The notes: generated by a model from the letters alone, not told the origin. Shown: positions 16,341 through 26,145, numbered from the stretch's first letter. The stretch: 64,000 nucleotides of DNA from Streptomyces sp. MMG1533 (GCF_001279775.1 NZ_LGDG01000003.1:1-64000); one strand, 5' to 3'. Numbers and translations are program-made.

Positions 16341-17456
16341 TCAGGCCCTCGGATATCTGGTCAGCCACCCCGGCGAGGCTCCCGCGGGCCCGTGCAGTGC
16401 GGGCCCCTGGGTCATCTCCATCGCGAAGTCGTCCGCCAGTTCCAGCAACGTGGGACGGCCCTCCAGCTCGGCCAGCCAGGCCGGCGGGAGGGCCGTCTCG
16501 CCGTGCAGGGCGCCGAGGAGACCGCCGGTGAGCGCGCCCGCGGCGGCGGAGGGCCCGTCATGGTTGACCGAGAGGCACAGACCGTGCCGTACGTCCTCCC
16601 CCACGAGCGCGCAGTACACGGCGGCGGACAGCAGCCCCTCCGCCGTACCGTCCCCGAGGAGCTCCTCCACCCTCGCCGGAGTGGGCATCCCCTGCCGTAC
16701 GGCGCCCAGCGCGTGCTGCAACCCGTCGGACACGGGCTGGTGGCCGGCTCTGGCGGCAAGCAGCGCGAGCGCCCGCTGTACGGCACCGTCGAGACTCTCG
16801 CTGCGGGCCAGCGAGTGCACGATCACGGCGTACGCGCCGGCCGCCAGACAGGCGGTGGGGTGCCCGTGAGTCTGCGCCGCGCACTCCACGGCAAGCTGTA
16901 CGACGAGCTGCGGCTCCCACCCCACCAGCAGCCCGAACGGCGCGGACCGCGCTGCGGCCTCCGGACCGGCCTCACCGGCGTTCTTGGGCGCGTCGAGCGT
17001 CCCCATGATGTCGTCGCCGAGCCCGAGGAGCAGGGACCGGGTGGGATCCCGCCGGGCGTACAGCCACTCCTCCCGAGCGAGCCACCCGTCGTCCTTACGC
17101 CGCTCGTCGGGCCCCCAGTCGCGCTGGGTGGCGAACCAGCGCAGATACGCCCGGTGCACGTCGGTGGGCGGATGCCAGGCGCCGGTGTCGCGGCGCACCT
17201 GGGCGCGTATCAGCCCGTCCACGGTGAACAACGTGAGCTGCGTGAGGTGACTGACCGCACCGCGCCGCCCGTACCCGAACCCGAGATCGACCAGCCCCTC
17301 CGCCCCGTACGTCTCCCGGATCTCGTCCAGCCCGAGGCCGTCCACGGGCGCGCCCAGCGCGTCCCCGACGGCCACCCCGAGCAGGGTCCCCCGCACCCGC
17401 CCCCGAAAATCCTGCTGCTCGGCACGCCCCCAGACGGCCCCGGCTGTCGCACCCAC
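16341..17456 (-). CDS. ADP-ribosylglycohydrolase-family protein with altered metal-site motifs
   Basis: The protein has 371 residues. It opens with FRGRVRGTLLGVAVGDALGAP, the standard start of ADP-ribosyl(dinitrogenase) hydrolases. The next family motif, normally TDDTxxTL, reads HLTQLTLF, so the first two metal-binding Asp residues are missing. The C-terminal GGDSD-type motif reads NHDGPS, keeping one Asp. Hydrolase activity is therefore doubtful, and the protein may bind rather than cleave ADP-ribose. GTG 17456 has GGGAGG about 5 nt upstream; a TTG further up would add 38 unlike residues. It is convergent with the symporter. Confidence 0.8.
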   Translation of the reverse strand: MGATAGAVWGRAEQQDFRGRVRGTLLGVAVGDALGAPVDGLGLDEIRETYGAEGLVDLGFGYGRRGAVSHLTQLTLFTVDGLIRAQVRRDTGAWHPPTDVHRAYLRWFATQRDWGPDERRKDDGWLAREEWLYARRDPTRSLLLGLGDDIMGTLDAPKNAGEAGPEAAARSAPFGLLVGWEPQLVVQLAVECAAQTHGHPTACLAAGAYAVIVHSLARSESLDGAVQRALALLAARAGHQPVSDGLQHALGAVRQGMPTPARVEELLGDGTAEGLLSAAVYCALVGEDVRHGLCLSVNHDGPSAAAGALTGGLLGALHGETALPPAWLAELEGRPTLLELADDFAMEMTQGPALHGPAGASPGWLTRYPRA

Positions 17457-17571
17457 CAAGACCTCCCACGGCACACCGTCCAGACGTACGACAGCACAGC
17501 ACTGTAATCGAACGGAGACGACGGGTTCAGGGGGCGAATCGGTATGCCGGGTGTGACATGAGTGGTCCAAT

Positions 17572-17782
17572 GTGGTCGGACATGGTCACGACGCCGACGC
17601 CGACCGCTGTGGCCCGGGCCGTCGTACGACCCGTTCCGCTCCCTCCGGCACCCTCGACGGCACCCCCGCCGAGCTGCTGGAAGCGGCGCTGACCGGTTCC
17701 ACCGACGCGTTCGGCGCGCTCGACCTGGCGGTCCATGCCTGGGACATCTCCGTCGCAACCGGCCGCCGCAGCCGGACAGGCC
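17572..17782 (+). pseudogene. Fragment of a TIGR03086/mycothiol-dependent DinB-like metal-binding protein
   Basis: This frame reads GTLDGTPAELLEAALTGSTD followed by DLAVHAWDISVATGR. The latter is the metal-binding-helix signature (VHxWDxxxATG) of TIGR03086 and maleylpyruvate-isomerase-like proteins. No N-terminal half is present and homology ends where the convergent STAND gene begins, so it is a truncated relic. The 326-bp gap between flanking genes holds nothing else recognisable. Confidence 0.55.
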
Positions 17783-20260
17783 CTAGTTGGCGGCGTTGTC
17801 GTGCTCACCGGGCCAGGGGGCGGACAGGCGGGCCGCGCGGGCGGCGTCGGCCTCCGCCCGGTCGTCGGCGCCCAGCCGTCGGTACACGGCCGCCCGCCGT
17901 TCCAGCGCCCACACGTACGAGGAGTTGAGCTCCAGAGCACGGTCGAGGTCGGCGAGCGCCTCCTCGTAGCGGCCGAGGTTGGACCGGGAGGCACCGCGAC
18001 TCGCGTACGCCGACGCGTAGACGGGGTCCAGGGCCAGGGCCCGGTCGTAATCGGTGAGAGCGTCCTCGTCACGGCCGGCCGTGCGGAGCGCGTCGCCGCG
18101 CTCACAGCGGCCCCAGGCCCAGTCGGGTTGCAGGCCGAGCGCCCGGTCGAGATCGGCCAGTTGCCGGGCACGGTCCCCGCGGGCGCGCCACAGGCGGGCC
18201 CGGCGGGCGAGCGCCCACGCATAGTCCGGCTTGAGTTCGAGCGCGCGGTTCAGATCGGCGAGGGCCTCGTCGAGCTCACCACGGCTCAGGCGCGCGGCGC
18301 CCCGGGAGGCCCAGGCGAATTCCTGGTTCGGGTCGAGCCCGATCCCTCGGTCCAGGTCCTGGATAGCCTCGCCGTAGCGACCCAGGATCCGCTGGTGCTC
18401 GCCGCGCAGGAAGACGTTATACGGGTTGTCGGGCTCCAGCTCGAGAACCCGGCGAAGGTCGCCTAGGGCGCCCCGGTAGTCGCCGAGCGCGCTCCGGCTC
18501 AGGACCTTGCCCCGGTAGGCCCGCACGAGGTGGGGATCGAGCGCGAGGGCCCGGTCGTACTGCTCCAGCGCCCGCTCGCGGTCGCCGCCCCGCGCGAGCG
18601 CGTCGCCCCTCGCCGCCCATGCGGTCGCCCGCCACGGCTCGTCACCGCGGGCGCGGCTCAGCAGCAGCCGGAGCGCTTCGGCCACCCCGCCCTGGGCAAG
18701 CACCTCCGACAGTTCGCTCCCCCATGTCCGTACGGTCTCCGCATCCGCGTCCTCTCCCGCCTCGGCGAGCAGTCGCACCCACCGCCGCAGGACGTCCTCC
18801 CCGTGGTCGCACGCGGTGACGACGTCCGTCAGGACCATGGGCAGAGCGGCACGGGGCATCGCGCACAGCGAGTGGTACGACTCCGCCAGCCTCAGTTCCC
18901 GCCAGTCCTCCTCCTTCCAGAACTCTCCTGGTTCCAGGCCCGTTTCGGCCTCCTGCCGCCACCTCGCGAAGGTCTCCGTGATCCGTCCGTGCTGCTCCGC
19001 CCACCCCCTGGGGGACTGGCCGCGCTGCAACCGCAGCATCGGCGCCCGGACGAGGTCGTGGTACTGCATCCGGTTCCCGCGTTCGCTGACGAACGGCATT
19101 CTCTTCAGCCACTCGTACAACCCGTCGAACTCGCCTTCCGGACACTCGACCGCGGCCCGGAACACGTCCGCGTCCAGCATCCGGGGCAGCGCGCAGGCCA
19201 ATGCGGCGGCCCTGCGCATCGGATCCTGCTCCCACTTCAGGAAGCGGTCCACGGCCGTGGCGCTGGGGTCGCCGATGTCCTCCGGGTCGGCCGGGCGCTG
19301 CTCGGCCAGGGTCGAGACGAGCACGGGCAAGCCGCCGGTGAGCCTCAGTACTTCGTCGACGACCGGCCCGGCCACGACCCCTTTGCCGGCGAGGAGGCCC
19401 CTCGCCTCCTCCTCCGTGAACGGCCCCAGCGGTACGTCCGTCATGAAGTCCGCGAAGGCACCCCAGCGGGCTGTGTCGAAGGGGCGCTGGCCGGCGGTGA
19501 CCACAACGACGTTGGCGGGCAGGGTGCCGTACCGATCCGTCGTCATGATGTCGTGCAGCCACCCGTCGAGAAGCGGCCCCGTCCGCTCGTACGTGTCGAA
19601 GAACAGGACGACCCATGGCACGGCGGACGCGGCATCAGTCAGCTCGGTGAGCAGAACCGGCGTGAGGACGCGCTCCGGGGACAGCACCAGCTGTACGTCC
19701 TCCTGGCTGCGCAGGCGTGCGCTGACGCCGGCCCGCAACCGGTCTGCCCGCTGGGCGAGCTGGGCGGGGTCGAGCGCACCGGCGAAGGCTCCGACCCCCG
19801 GCACCATTCCCAGCCCCACCAACCCGGCCCGCGCCATCGCCATGCTCCCCGTCGACGGCCCTTCCGGCTCCGGTTCGAGTGAGGCGACCGCCGCCGCCTC
19901 CGCCTCGTGCCGTCGCTCCCGGTGCGCGGTGAGCATGCGGTCCAGCTCCTTGAACCGCCGTCCCTGCTCGGCGAAGTGGTGACCGACCACAGCCATGGCC
20001 TCCGGCACACTCCCGGCGGCCTCGTCGACGTACGCCGTAAGCGCGCCGCGTTCACGCGCGAGGTGTTCCAACTCCCGTACCAGGAAGGTCTTCCCGACCC
20101 CGGCGTTGCCGTGCACGTGGAACAGGAACCGATGCCGCTCGTCCTCCGGCCCGAGGTCGAGGTTCCTCCTGAACGCGGCCCGCTCGTCACCCCGACCCAC
20201 AAACCCGGCGCGCCGGCGCAGCCGGATCAGCTCCTGCATCGAAGGCCGCGTCGGCCTCAT
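17783..20260 (-). CDS. STAND-type P-loop ATPase with C-terminal TPR array
   Basis: The 825-residue protein starts with GFVGRGDERAAFRRNL and a Walker A GNAGVGKT near residues 51-58. Walker B is VVLFFDTYE near 225. A winged-helix region follows, where MQYHDLVRAPML resembles the post-NTPase part of AfsR proteins. From about residue 560 there are seven or eight TPRs of 34 residues (ALEQYDRALALDP, ALADLNRALELKP, ALTDYDRALALDP). STAND proteins are ligand-triggered switches in regulation, cell death or phage defence. There is no DNA-binding or enzymatic effector domain, so it may signal through partners. ATG 20260 or GTG 20266 are both possible. Confidence 0.82.
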   Translation of the reverse strand: MRPTRPSMQELIRLRRRAGFVGRGDERAAFRRNLDLGPEDERHRFLFHVHGNAGVGKTFLVRELEHLARERGALTAYVDEAAGSVPEAMAVVGHHFAEQGRRFKELDRMLTAHRERRHEAEAAAVASLEPEPEGPSTGSMAMARAGLVGLGMVPGVGAFAGALDPAQLAQRADRLRAGVSARLRSQEDVQLVLSPERVLTPVLLTELTDAASAVPWVVLFFDTYERTGPLLDGWLHDIMTTDRYGTLPANVVVVTAGQRPFDTARWGAFADFMTDVPLGPFTEEEARGLLAGKGVVAGPVVDEVLRLTGGLPVLVSTLAEQRPADPEDIGDPSATAVDRFLKWEQDPMRRAAALACALPRMLDADVFRAAVECPEGEFDGLYEWLKRMPFVSERGNRMQYHDLVRAPMLRLQRGQSPRGWAEQHGRITETFARWRQEAETGLEPGEFWKEEDWRELRLAESYHSLCAMPRAALPMVLTDVVTACDHGEDVLRRWVRLLAEAGEDADAETVRTWGSELSEVLAQGGVAEALRLLLSRARGDEPWRATAWAARGDALARGGDRERALEQYDRALALDPHLVRAYRGKVLSRSALGDYRGALGDLRRVLELEPDNPYNVFLRGEHQRILGRYGEAIQDLDRGIGLDPNQEFAWASRGAARLSRGELDEALADLNRALELKPDYAWALARRARLWRARGDRARQLADLDRALGLQPDWAWGRCERGDALRTAGRDEDALTDYDRALALDPVYASAYASRGASRSNLGRYEEALADLDRALELNSSYVWALERRAAVYRRLGADDRAEADAARAARLSAPWPGEHDNAAN

Positions 20261-20467
20261 CCGCACCACCCCCGTAGCCGGTCCTGCCGAAGTCTGACAG
20301 AGGCTCGGGCATCCGGACTCGTTCACCGCGCAGCCCGCCCGTCGGCTGCCTGCTCAAGTCCTCTTGGAACAAGCCTCGTTGGGCGTCCCTGCCCGCGAAA
20401 TGCCGTCCGGAACCGGTCTGGCTCAATCCGTACCGGGGCACCACGTCGGGCGGGGAAGATGGCCGCC

Positions 20468-20980
20468 ATGGCCACAACAACCTCACGCAGCGCCCTGTCC
20501 CTCACCGCCACCCTCCTCACCGCCACCGTCGCCCTCTACATGGCGCTCGTCGCCTTCGGGAACATCACCGACTTCGGGACGAATCAGCAGTTCGTGCAGC
20601 ACGTGCTCGCCATGGATACGACGTTCAAGGACGACGACCTGATGTGGAGAGCCATTACCAGCAAGGGACTTCAGGACGCGGCGTACGTCGCGATCATCGT
20701 GTGGGAGACGGTCGCCGCGCTCGTCCTCCTCTACGGGACGTGGCTGTGGGCGCGGCGGGACCACGCCGGCGCCCGGCGGATCGCGACCTACGGTCTGCTC
20801 ATGGTCATGCTGCTGTTCGGTGCCGGGTTCATCGCGATCGGCGGTGAGTGGTTCGCGATGTGGCAGTCCGGGGACTGGAACGGGCTGGACGCGGCGACCC
20901 GGGCGTTCGTGTTCAGCGGGATCGTGCTGCTGGTGGTCAATCTGCCGTCCAAAGAAGCGGGCGCACGGTCCGCTAGCTGA
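20468..20980 (+). CDS. DUF2165-type small integral membrane protein
   Basis: The 170-residue protein has four predicted helices: LTATLLTATVALYMALVAFG, AAYVAIIVWETVAALVLLYG, TYGLLMVMLLFGAGFIAIGG and FVFSGIVLLVVNLP. A conserved-looking loop (NITDFGTNQQFVQHVLAMDT) follows helix 1. This is the DUF2165 pattern; no function is known. ATG 20468 has GGGGAAG 9 nt upstream. Its last 8 bp overlap the 3' end of the convergent gene. Confidence 0.78.
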   Translation: MATTTSRSALSLTATLLTATVALYMALVAFGNITDFGTNQQFVQHVLAMDTTFKDDDLMWRAITSKGLQDAAYVAIIVWETVAALVLLYGTWLWARRDHAGARRIATYGLLMVMLLFGAGFIAIGGEWFAMWQSGDWNGLDAATRAFVFSGIVLLVVNLPSKEAGARSAS

Positions 20981-21539
20981 CCACCACGACCGTCGTCCCC
21001 GCCTCCCCGAACGTCCACAGCGCGTCCCCGTCGGCCGTCTTCATGCGGATGCCGCCCGTCCGGACGCCCTCGGCCGGCGGGGGCGGCGAGGAGCCGTCCA
21101 CGGCGCTGGAGAAGGCGACGTTGACGCCGGACGCGGTGGCGAAGTAGACGATGTGCTCGATCTGCACGCCGTCCGAGCCGGTCGTCGCGTCCGTGCGGGT
21201 CCCGACCGTGTAGGTGCCCTCGGCGGGATCGACCGTCCCCGGCCAGACCGCGAACGTACGGCGGGACGCGTCGCTCGCGTCGACCAGCCAGACCCGCTTC
21301 TGCCCGAGGGAGTAGACGATGCGCCGCCCGGTGCCGGAGCCGTCCGGCACCACGGCCGGCGCCGCGGACTTCGTGGGCGTGGGCTGCGCGGCCGGCGACG
21401 CACTGGGTCTGGCGGCCGTGGCGGTCGGCTGCGGCCCCTTGTCCGCCTGTACGGACAGGACGGAGACCGCCGCCACCGCGCCCGCCGTCAGGCCGGTCAC
21501 CCAGACCCACGAGGGAAGCCGTCGGGCAGGCACGGGCAC
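20973..21539 (-). CDS. Membrane-anchored exported protein, possibly a degenerate L,D-transpeptidase-like domain
   Basis: The 188-residue protein has one N-terminal membrane helix (WVWVTGLTAGAVAAVSVL), then a Pro/Ala/Thr-rich linker to about residue 65. The small domain contains GRRIVYSLGQKRVWLVDA and WPGTVDPAEGTYTVGTRT. That order resembles the first half of a YkuD domain, but the catalytic HG..SHGC part is absent. If related, it is not an active transpeptidase. It lies downstream of the DUF4231 gene on the same strand, 88 bp apart. Confidence 0.5.
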   Translation of the reverse strand: MPVPARRLPSWVWVTGLTAGAVAAVSVLSVQADKGPQPTATAARPSASPAAQPTPTKSAAPAVVPDGSGTGRRIVYSLGQKRVWLVDASDASRRTFAVWPGTVDPAEGTYTVGTRTDATTGSDGVQIEHIVYFATASGVNVAFSSAVDGSSPPPPAEGVRTGGIRMKTADGDALWTFGEAGTTVVVVS

Positions 21540-21627
21540 GCATCTCCTCAGCTACGGGACCCCGCGCATCGGGGCCCGATCATCGTACTGCGAGCCCACC
21601 GGCCCCGGCTCCCGGCGGCCTCCCGCC

Positions 21628-22503
21628 TCACCCCGCCCCCCGCGACGCCCGCCACATCGTGTGCTCCCTGCTGATCGCCTCCTCCGCGTCCGCGACCTCC
21701 TGGGTCCAGGAGGCGTCGTCGGCCTGGTTCAGCCGGTCGTGGACGACGCTCAGCTCGGTGGCGGCGAAGGTGTAGGCGCGGCCCAGCGTCTCGTACTGCC
21801 GGACCGCGAACCACGCCGAGCCGGCGCCCAGCACGGCCGCGAGGACGCCGGCGAGGTCGAAGTCCAGCACACCGGTGAGCCGTAGCACCGCCGCCGTCAG
21901 ACCGAGCCCCTCCACCCCGATGAGCAGCAGCCGCCAGCGCCGCGCCCGCACGACGTTGGCCTTCGCCTTGTTCGTGTACCACTGCAGCTGGTCCTCGACG
22001 CGATACCGGATGTACGCCTGCTTCCGGGCGGCGAAGTCCCGGCCGCGCAGGTCGTTCATGGCGTCCGTGACCGCGGCCGACCCCATCGGGGCGAGGCTCG
22101 TGGCGGGGGCCTCCCTGATCAACTCCCGCAAGCGCTCCAGGAAGCGGAGTTGGGCCTCGCCCTGCGCCAGCCCGGCCGGGAACGGGGCGCCGCCCACCGC
22201 ATACCGCCAGGCGAGCGTCTTCGTCGACTCGGCCAGCGCCCGGCCGTCGTACCAGGCCTCCTCCGGCCGCTCCGCCAGCAGCCAGACCTCCACCAGTATC
22301 GTCGCGACGAAGACCGCGACCAGGGCGAGGAACGCCGCCCGGTGGTTCAGCACCCCGCACGCCGCGGCGGCCACCGCCAGCACCAGCCGCCACTTCGTAC
22401 CCCCGATGTAGCGCCGCTGGCCGGTCAGCGACGCGGTGTCCGAGGAGCGGAACACCACCGGCAGATCGTCGTCCCGCAGCCCGCCCACCGTCGAATCGCT
22501 CAC
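21628..22503 (-). CDS. DUF4231 (SLATT-superfamily-like) membrane protein
   Basis: The 291-residue protein has a first hydrophobic pair (LVLAVAAAACGVL then AAFLALVAVFVATILVEVWLL). A helical region RYRVEDQLQWYTNKAKANVV leads into a second pair (LLLIGVEGLGLTAAVLRL, LAGVLAAVLGAGSAWFAV). RVEDQxxWYxxKAxxN before two membrane helices is the DUF4231 signature. Related SLATT domains are proposed pore-forming effectors in nucleotide-sensing conflict systems. No nucleotidyltransferase or SLOG partner is adjacent, so that role is not shown here. Confidence 0.75.
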   Translation of the reverse strand: MSDSTVGGLRDDDLPVVFRSSDTASLTGQRRYIGGTKWRLVLAVAAAACGVLNHRAAFLALVAVFVATILVEVWLLAERPEEAWYDGRALAESTKTLAWRYAVGGAPFPAGLAQGEAQLRFLERLRELIREAPATSLAPMGSAAVTDAMNDLRGRDFAARKQAYIRYRVEDQLQWYTNKAKANVVRARRWRLLLIGVEGLGLTAAVLRLTGVLDFDLAGVLAAVLGAGSAWFAVRQYETLGRAYTFAATELSVVHDRLNQADDASWTQEVADAEEAISREHTMWRASRGAG

Positions 22504-22571
22504 CCATCGTCCCCCTCGCCGTCGGATAAAGGCACCAACCGGCCCTTTCTACCGTCTGGTCGGGGCGCGGG

Positions 22572-25157
22572 TCAGTCCAACACCGGCAACAATTCCGGAA
22601 GATGTCCGTCCGACACCGCCGCCGCCCGCTGCCGTTCCTCGGACACCTCGCCGTACAGCGTGGTCCGCGGCCTGGCCGGGCGTCCGGCCGCCTCCGCCAC
22701 CTCGATCAGGTCCTTGACGGACTTGTACGAGCCGTAGGAGGAGCCCGCCATGCGGGAGATGGTCTCCTCCATGAGGGTGCCGCCGAGGTCGTTCGCCCCG
22801 GAGCGGAGCATCTCGGCCGCGCCCTCGGCGCCCAGCTTCACCCAGCTGGTCTGGATGTTGGGGATGTGCGGGTGGAGCAGGAGACGTGCCATCGCCGTCA
22901 CCGCCCTGTTGTCCCGCATCGACGGGCCCGGGCGGGCGATGCCCGCCAGGTACACCGGCGCGTTGGTGTGGATGAACGGGAGGGTGACGAACTCCGTGAA
23001 GCCGCCGGTGCGTTGCTGGATGCCGGCCAGCGTCCTCAAGTGCCCCAGCCAGTGCCTCGGCTGGTCCACGTGGCCGTACATCATCGTCGAGCTCGACCGG
23101 ATGCCCAGCTCGTGCGCCGTGGCGACCACCTCGATCCAGGTCGCCGTCGGCAGCTTGCCCTTGGTGAGGATCCAGCGGACCTCGTCGTCGAGGATCTCGG
23201 CGGCCGTGCCGGGGATGGAGTCGAGGCCCGCCTCCTTCGCGGCCGTCAGCCACTCGCGGATCGAAAGGCCCGTCCTGGTCGCGCCGTTGACGACCTCCAT
23301 CGGGGAGAAGGCGTGCACGTGCATCCCGGGGACGCGGGACTTCACCGCGCGCGCGATGTCGAAGTACGCGGTCCCGGGCAGGTCGGGGTGGATGCCGCCC
23401 TGCATGCAGACCTCCACCGCGCCCACGTCCCAGGCCTGTTGGGCGCGGTCGGCGACCTGGTCCAGGGACAGCGTGTACGCGTCGGCGTCCGTGCGGCGCT
23501 GGGCGAAGGCGCAGAAGCGGCAGCCGGTGTAGCAGACGTTGGTGAAGTTGATGTTCCGCGTGACGATGTACGTGACGTCGTCGCCGACCGTCGACCTGCG
23601 GACGTCGTCCGCGATGCGGCACAGGGCGTCCAGCGCCGGGCCGTCCGCGTGCAGCAGGGCGAGGGCCTCCTCATCGGTGAGCCGGGTCGGGTCGTCGGCC
23701 GCCGTCGCCAGCGCCTGTCGTACGTCCGTGTCGATGCGCTCCGGCACCATGCCGGGGGCGGCCGCCTCGCGCAGGGCGCCCCAGTCGCCGTACACCTCGT
23801 CGAAGTCGTCGCGGCGGTCGGACGTGCGGCCCTCGGTGTCGATCGACACATGGAGATCCGTACGGCCAAAAGCGGCGAAGACCTCCTCCGGCTCCTGCCA
23901 CGGGTGGCCCTCGACGACGGCGTCCGGTCGTGCCAGGCCCGTCTCCGGGTCCGCCAGCGCCCGTACGTGCGGACGCAGCCGCGGGTCCAGCCACGGTTCG
24001 CCGCGCTGGACGAACTCGGGGTACACGCAGAGTCGTTCCCGCAGTTCGAACCCGACGGCGGCCGACCTTTCGGCCAGCTCCTCGATCTGCGGCCACGGGC
24101 GCTCCGGGTTGACGTGGTCGATCGTCAGCGGGGACACCCCGCCCCAGTCGTCGATACCGGCGCGGATCAGGCGCTCGTACTCGGAGTCCACGAGGTTCGG
24201 CGGGGCCTGGAGACAGGCCGCCGGGCCCATGATGTGCCGGGCCACCGCCACCGTCGCCACCAGCGCGTCCAGTTCCGCGTCCGGCATGCCGCGCATCGCG
24301 GTGTCCGGCTTGGCGCGGAAGTTCTGGATGATCAGTTCCTGTATGCCGTGGTACGACCGGGACACGCGCCGCAGTGCGAACAGGGACTCGGCGCGCTCCT
24401 CGTACGTCTCGCCGATCCCGATGAGGATGCCGGACGTGAAGGGGACCGACGAGCGGCCCGCGTCCTCCAGGACCCGCAGCCGCACCGCCGGCTCCTTGTC
24501 GGGGGAGCCGTGGTGCGGGCCGCCGGGCTCGGACCAGAGCCGGGTCGCGGTCGTCTCCAGCATCATGCCCATGGACGGGGCGACCGGCTTGAGGCGCTGG
24601 AAGTCCGTCCAGGTCAGCACGCCCGGGTTCAGGTGCGGGAGCAGGCCCGTCTCCTCCAGGATGCGGATGGAGACGGCGCGGACGTACGCGATGGTGTCGT
24701 CGTAGCCGTGCGCGTCGAGCCACTCGCGCGCCTCGGGCCAGCGCTCCTCGGGCTTGTCGCCGAGGGTGATCAGGGCTTCCTTGCAGCCGAGGGCCGCGCC
24801 CTTGCGGGCGATGTCGAGGACCTCGTCCGGGGACATGAACATCCCGTGCCCGGCGCGGCGCAGCTTGCCGGGGACGGTGACGAAGGTGCAGTAGTGGCAC
24901 TTGTCCCGGCACAGCCGGGTGAGAGGGATGAAGACGCTCTTCGAGTACGTGATGACACCGGGGCGGCCCGCCGTCTCCAGGCCCGCGTCCCGCACCCGGG
25001 CGGCGGACGCGGTGAGGTCCTCCAGGGCCTCACCGCGGGCCTGGAGCAGCACTGCGGCCTCGGCGGCGTCGAGGGCGACGCCGTCCCGGGCGCGTTTGAG
25101 GGCGCGACGCATGGAGTTCTCGGTGGGGCCGGTTCCGGAGGTCGCGGAAGTCGTCAT
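22572..25157 (-). CDS. fbiC: FO synthase, fused CofG/CofH radical-SAM enzyme of coenzyme F420 biosynthesis
   Basis: The 861-residue protein contains two radical-SAM domains. The CofG-like half has CRDKCHYC (C83, C87, C90), which binds a 4Fe-4S cluster. The CofH-like half has CYTGCRFC (C542, C546, C549). Together they join tyrosine and a pyrimidine precursor into the deazaflavin FO, the chromophore of F420. Fused FO synthases are normal in actinobacteria, and full length is kept here. ATG 25157 starts well before the first cluster. Several putative F420 users are in this window. The gene appears monocistronic. Confidence 0.96.
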   Translation of the reverse strand: MTTSATSGTGPTENSMRRALKRARDGVALDAAEAAVLLQARGEALEDLTASAARVRDAGLETAGRPGVITYSKSVFIPLTRLCRDKCHYCTFVTVPGKLRRAGHGMFMSPDEVLDIARKGAALGCKEALITLGDKPEERWPEAREWLDAHGYDDTIAYVRAVSIRILEETGLLPHLNPGVLTWTDFQRLKPVAPSMGMMLETTATRLWSEPGGPHHGSPDKEPAVRLRVLEDAGRSSVPFTSGILIGIGETYEERAESLFALRRVSRSYHGIQELIIQNFRAKPDTAMRGMPDAELDALVATVAVARHIMGPAACLQAPPNLVDSEYERLIRAGIDDWGGVSPLTIDHVNPERPWPQIEELAERSAAVGFELRERLCVYPEFVQRGEPWLDPRLRPHVRALADPETGLARPDAVVEGHPWQEPEEVFAAFGRTDLHVSIDTEGRTSDRRDDFDEVYGDWGALREAAAPGMVPERIDTDVRQALATAADDPTRLTDEEALALLHADGPALDALCRIADDVRRSTVGDDVTYIVTRNINFTNVCYTGCRFCAFAQRRTDADAYTLSLDQVADRAQQAWDVGAVEVCMQGGIHPDLPGTAYFDIARAVKSRVPGMHVHAFSPMEVVNGATRTGLSIREWLTAAKEAGLDSIPGTAAEILDDEVRWILTKGKLPTATWIEVVATAHELGIRSSSTMMYGHVDQPRHWLGHLRTLAGIQQRTGGFTEFVTLPFIHTNAPVYLAGIARPGPSMRDNRAVTAMARLLLHPHIPNIQTSWVKLGAEGAAEMLRSGANDLGGTLMEETISRMAGSSYGSYKSVKDLIEVAEAAGRPARPRTTLYGEVSEERQRAAAVSDGHLPELLPVLD

Positions 25158-25226
25158 CCGTCGAGCATACGAGCGACGTGATCAGTGCAGGCAGGAGCCG
25201 CCAGATTCGCCCCCGCCCGCCGGGCG

Positions 25227-26093
25227 TTACACGGTGTCACTGGCGGAGGGGAGATAACGGGCACAGTCGTCCAGCACCCTGAGCACCTCCGCCTCTCCCG
25301 CCGGCGGCAGCTGCACCACGACCTCCTCGATGCCCAGCTCGGCGTAGTGCGCGAGCTTGCCCGGCGAGGGGTGGACGGCGTACGGGACGACCTGGAGGGC
25401 CGCCGGGTCGCGGCCCGCCTCCGCCCAGGCGGCGCGCAGCACGGGCAGTGACTCCGACAGGCCGCGGCCGCCGATCGGCAGCCACCCGTCGGCGTACTCG
25501 CAGATGTGCGCGAACAGTTTCGGCCCGGCCGCCCCGCCGACCAGCGTGCGCGGACCGATCACCGGACCGCGCGGCTTCTGTACGGGTTTGGGATACGCGA
25601 AGCTCGCCCGGACGCTCCCGAACTCCCCCTCGTACGCCCTCGGCTCCTCGCTCCACAGCGCCCGCATCAGCGCCATCCGGTCCCGGACCAGTTCGCGCCG
25701 GGTGCGCCACTCGACGCCGTGGTCGGCGGCCTCCTCGACGTTCCAGCCGAAGCCGAGGCCGAGGGTGAACCGGCCGCCGGAGAGGTGGTCGACGGTCGCG
25801 ATCTGCTTGGCGAGGTCGACCGGGTCGTGCTGGGCGACCAGCGTGATGCCGGTGCCGAGGCCGAGCCGCTCGGTCACGGCCGCGGCCTGGCCGAGCGCGA
25901 CGAAGGGGTCGAGGGTGCGGCCGTACTCGGGCGGCAGGTCACCGCCCGCCGGGTACGGGGAGGTCCGCTCGACGGGGATGTGCGTGTGCTCGGGCAGGTA
26001 CAGCCCGGCGAACCCGCGCTGCTCCAGCTCACGGGCGAGCCGGGTCGGGGTGATCGTCTCGTCGGTGAGAAAGACCGTCACGGAGATACGCAT
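25227..26093 (-). CDS. LLM-class F420-dependent oxidoreductase (TIGR03619-like)
   Basis: The 288-residue TIM-barrel protein has TRLARELEQRGFAGLYLPEH, then LGTGITLVAQHDPVDLAKQI, ATVDHLSGGRFTLGLGFGWN and YADGWLPIGGRG. These are standard for LLM enzymes that use F420, and the GFGWNVEEAADHGV block is frequent in TIGR03619 members. The substrate is unknown. It is transcribed in the same direction as, and just before, the FO synthase gene. A palindrome lies about 35 bp upstream of the start. Confidence 0.87.
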   Translation of the reverse strand: MRISVTVFLTDETITPTRLARELEQRGFAGLYLPEHTHIPVERTSPYPAGGDLPPEYGRTLDPFVALGQAAAVTERLGLGTGITLVAQHDPVDLAKQIATVDHLSGGRFTLGLGFGWNVEEAADHGVEWRTRRELVRDRMALMRALWSEEPRAYEGEFGSVRASFAYPKPVQKPRGPVIGPRTLVGGAAGPKLFAHICEYADGWLPIGGRGLSESLPVLRAAWAEAGRDPAALQVVPYAVHPSPGKLAHYAELGIEEVVVQLPPAGEAEVLRVLDDCARYLPSASDTV

Positions 26094-26127
26094 GGCTCAT
26101 CTGTACCGGCTCCGCACCCATCTGTCC

Positions 26128-26145
26128 ATACCGACTGGTCGGCAT
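26128..26145. promoter_or_regulatory. TetR-like palindrome between divergent genes
   Basis: ATACCGACTGGTCGGCAT has perfect arms CCGAC/GTCGG around TG and symmetric outer AT pairs. It lies between the LLM gene (start 26093) and the PHP hydrolase gene (start 26225). CCGAC-N2-GTCGG is a frequent TetR-family operator form. It differs from the TCTGACG palindrome of the catabolic regulon. Confidence 0.45.

Noticed and set aside
22602..25181. A long plus-strand frame opposite the FO synthase gene
   Set aside because: FO synthase is unmistakable; the opposite frame has no domains and a composition typical of GC shadows.
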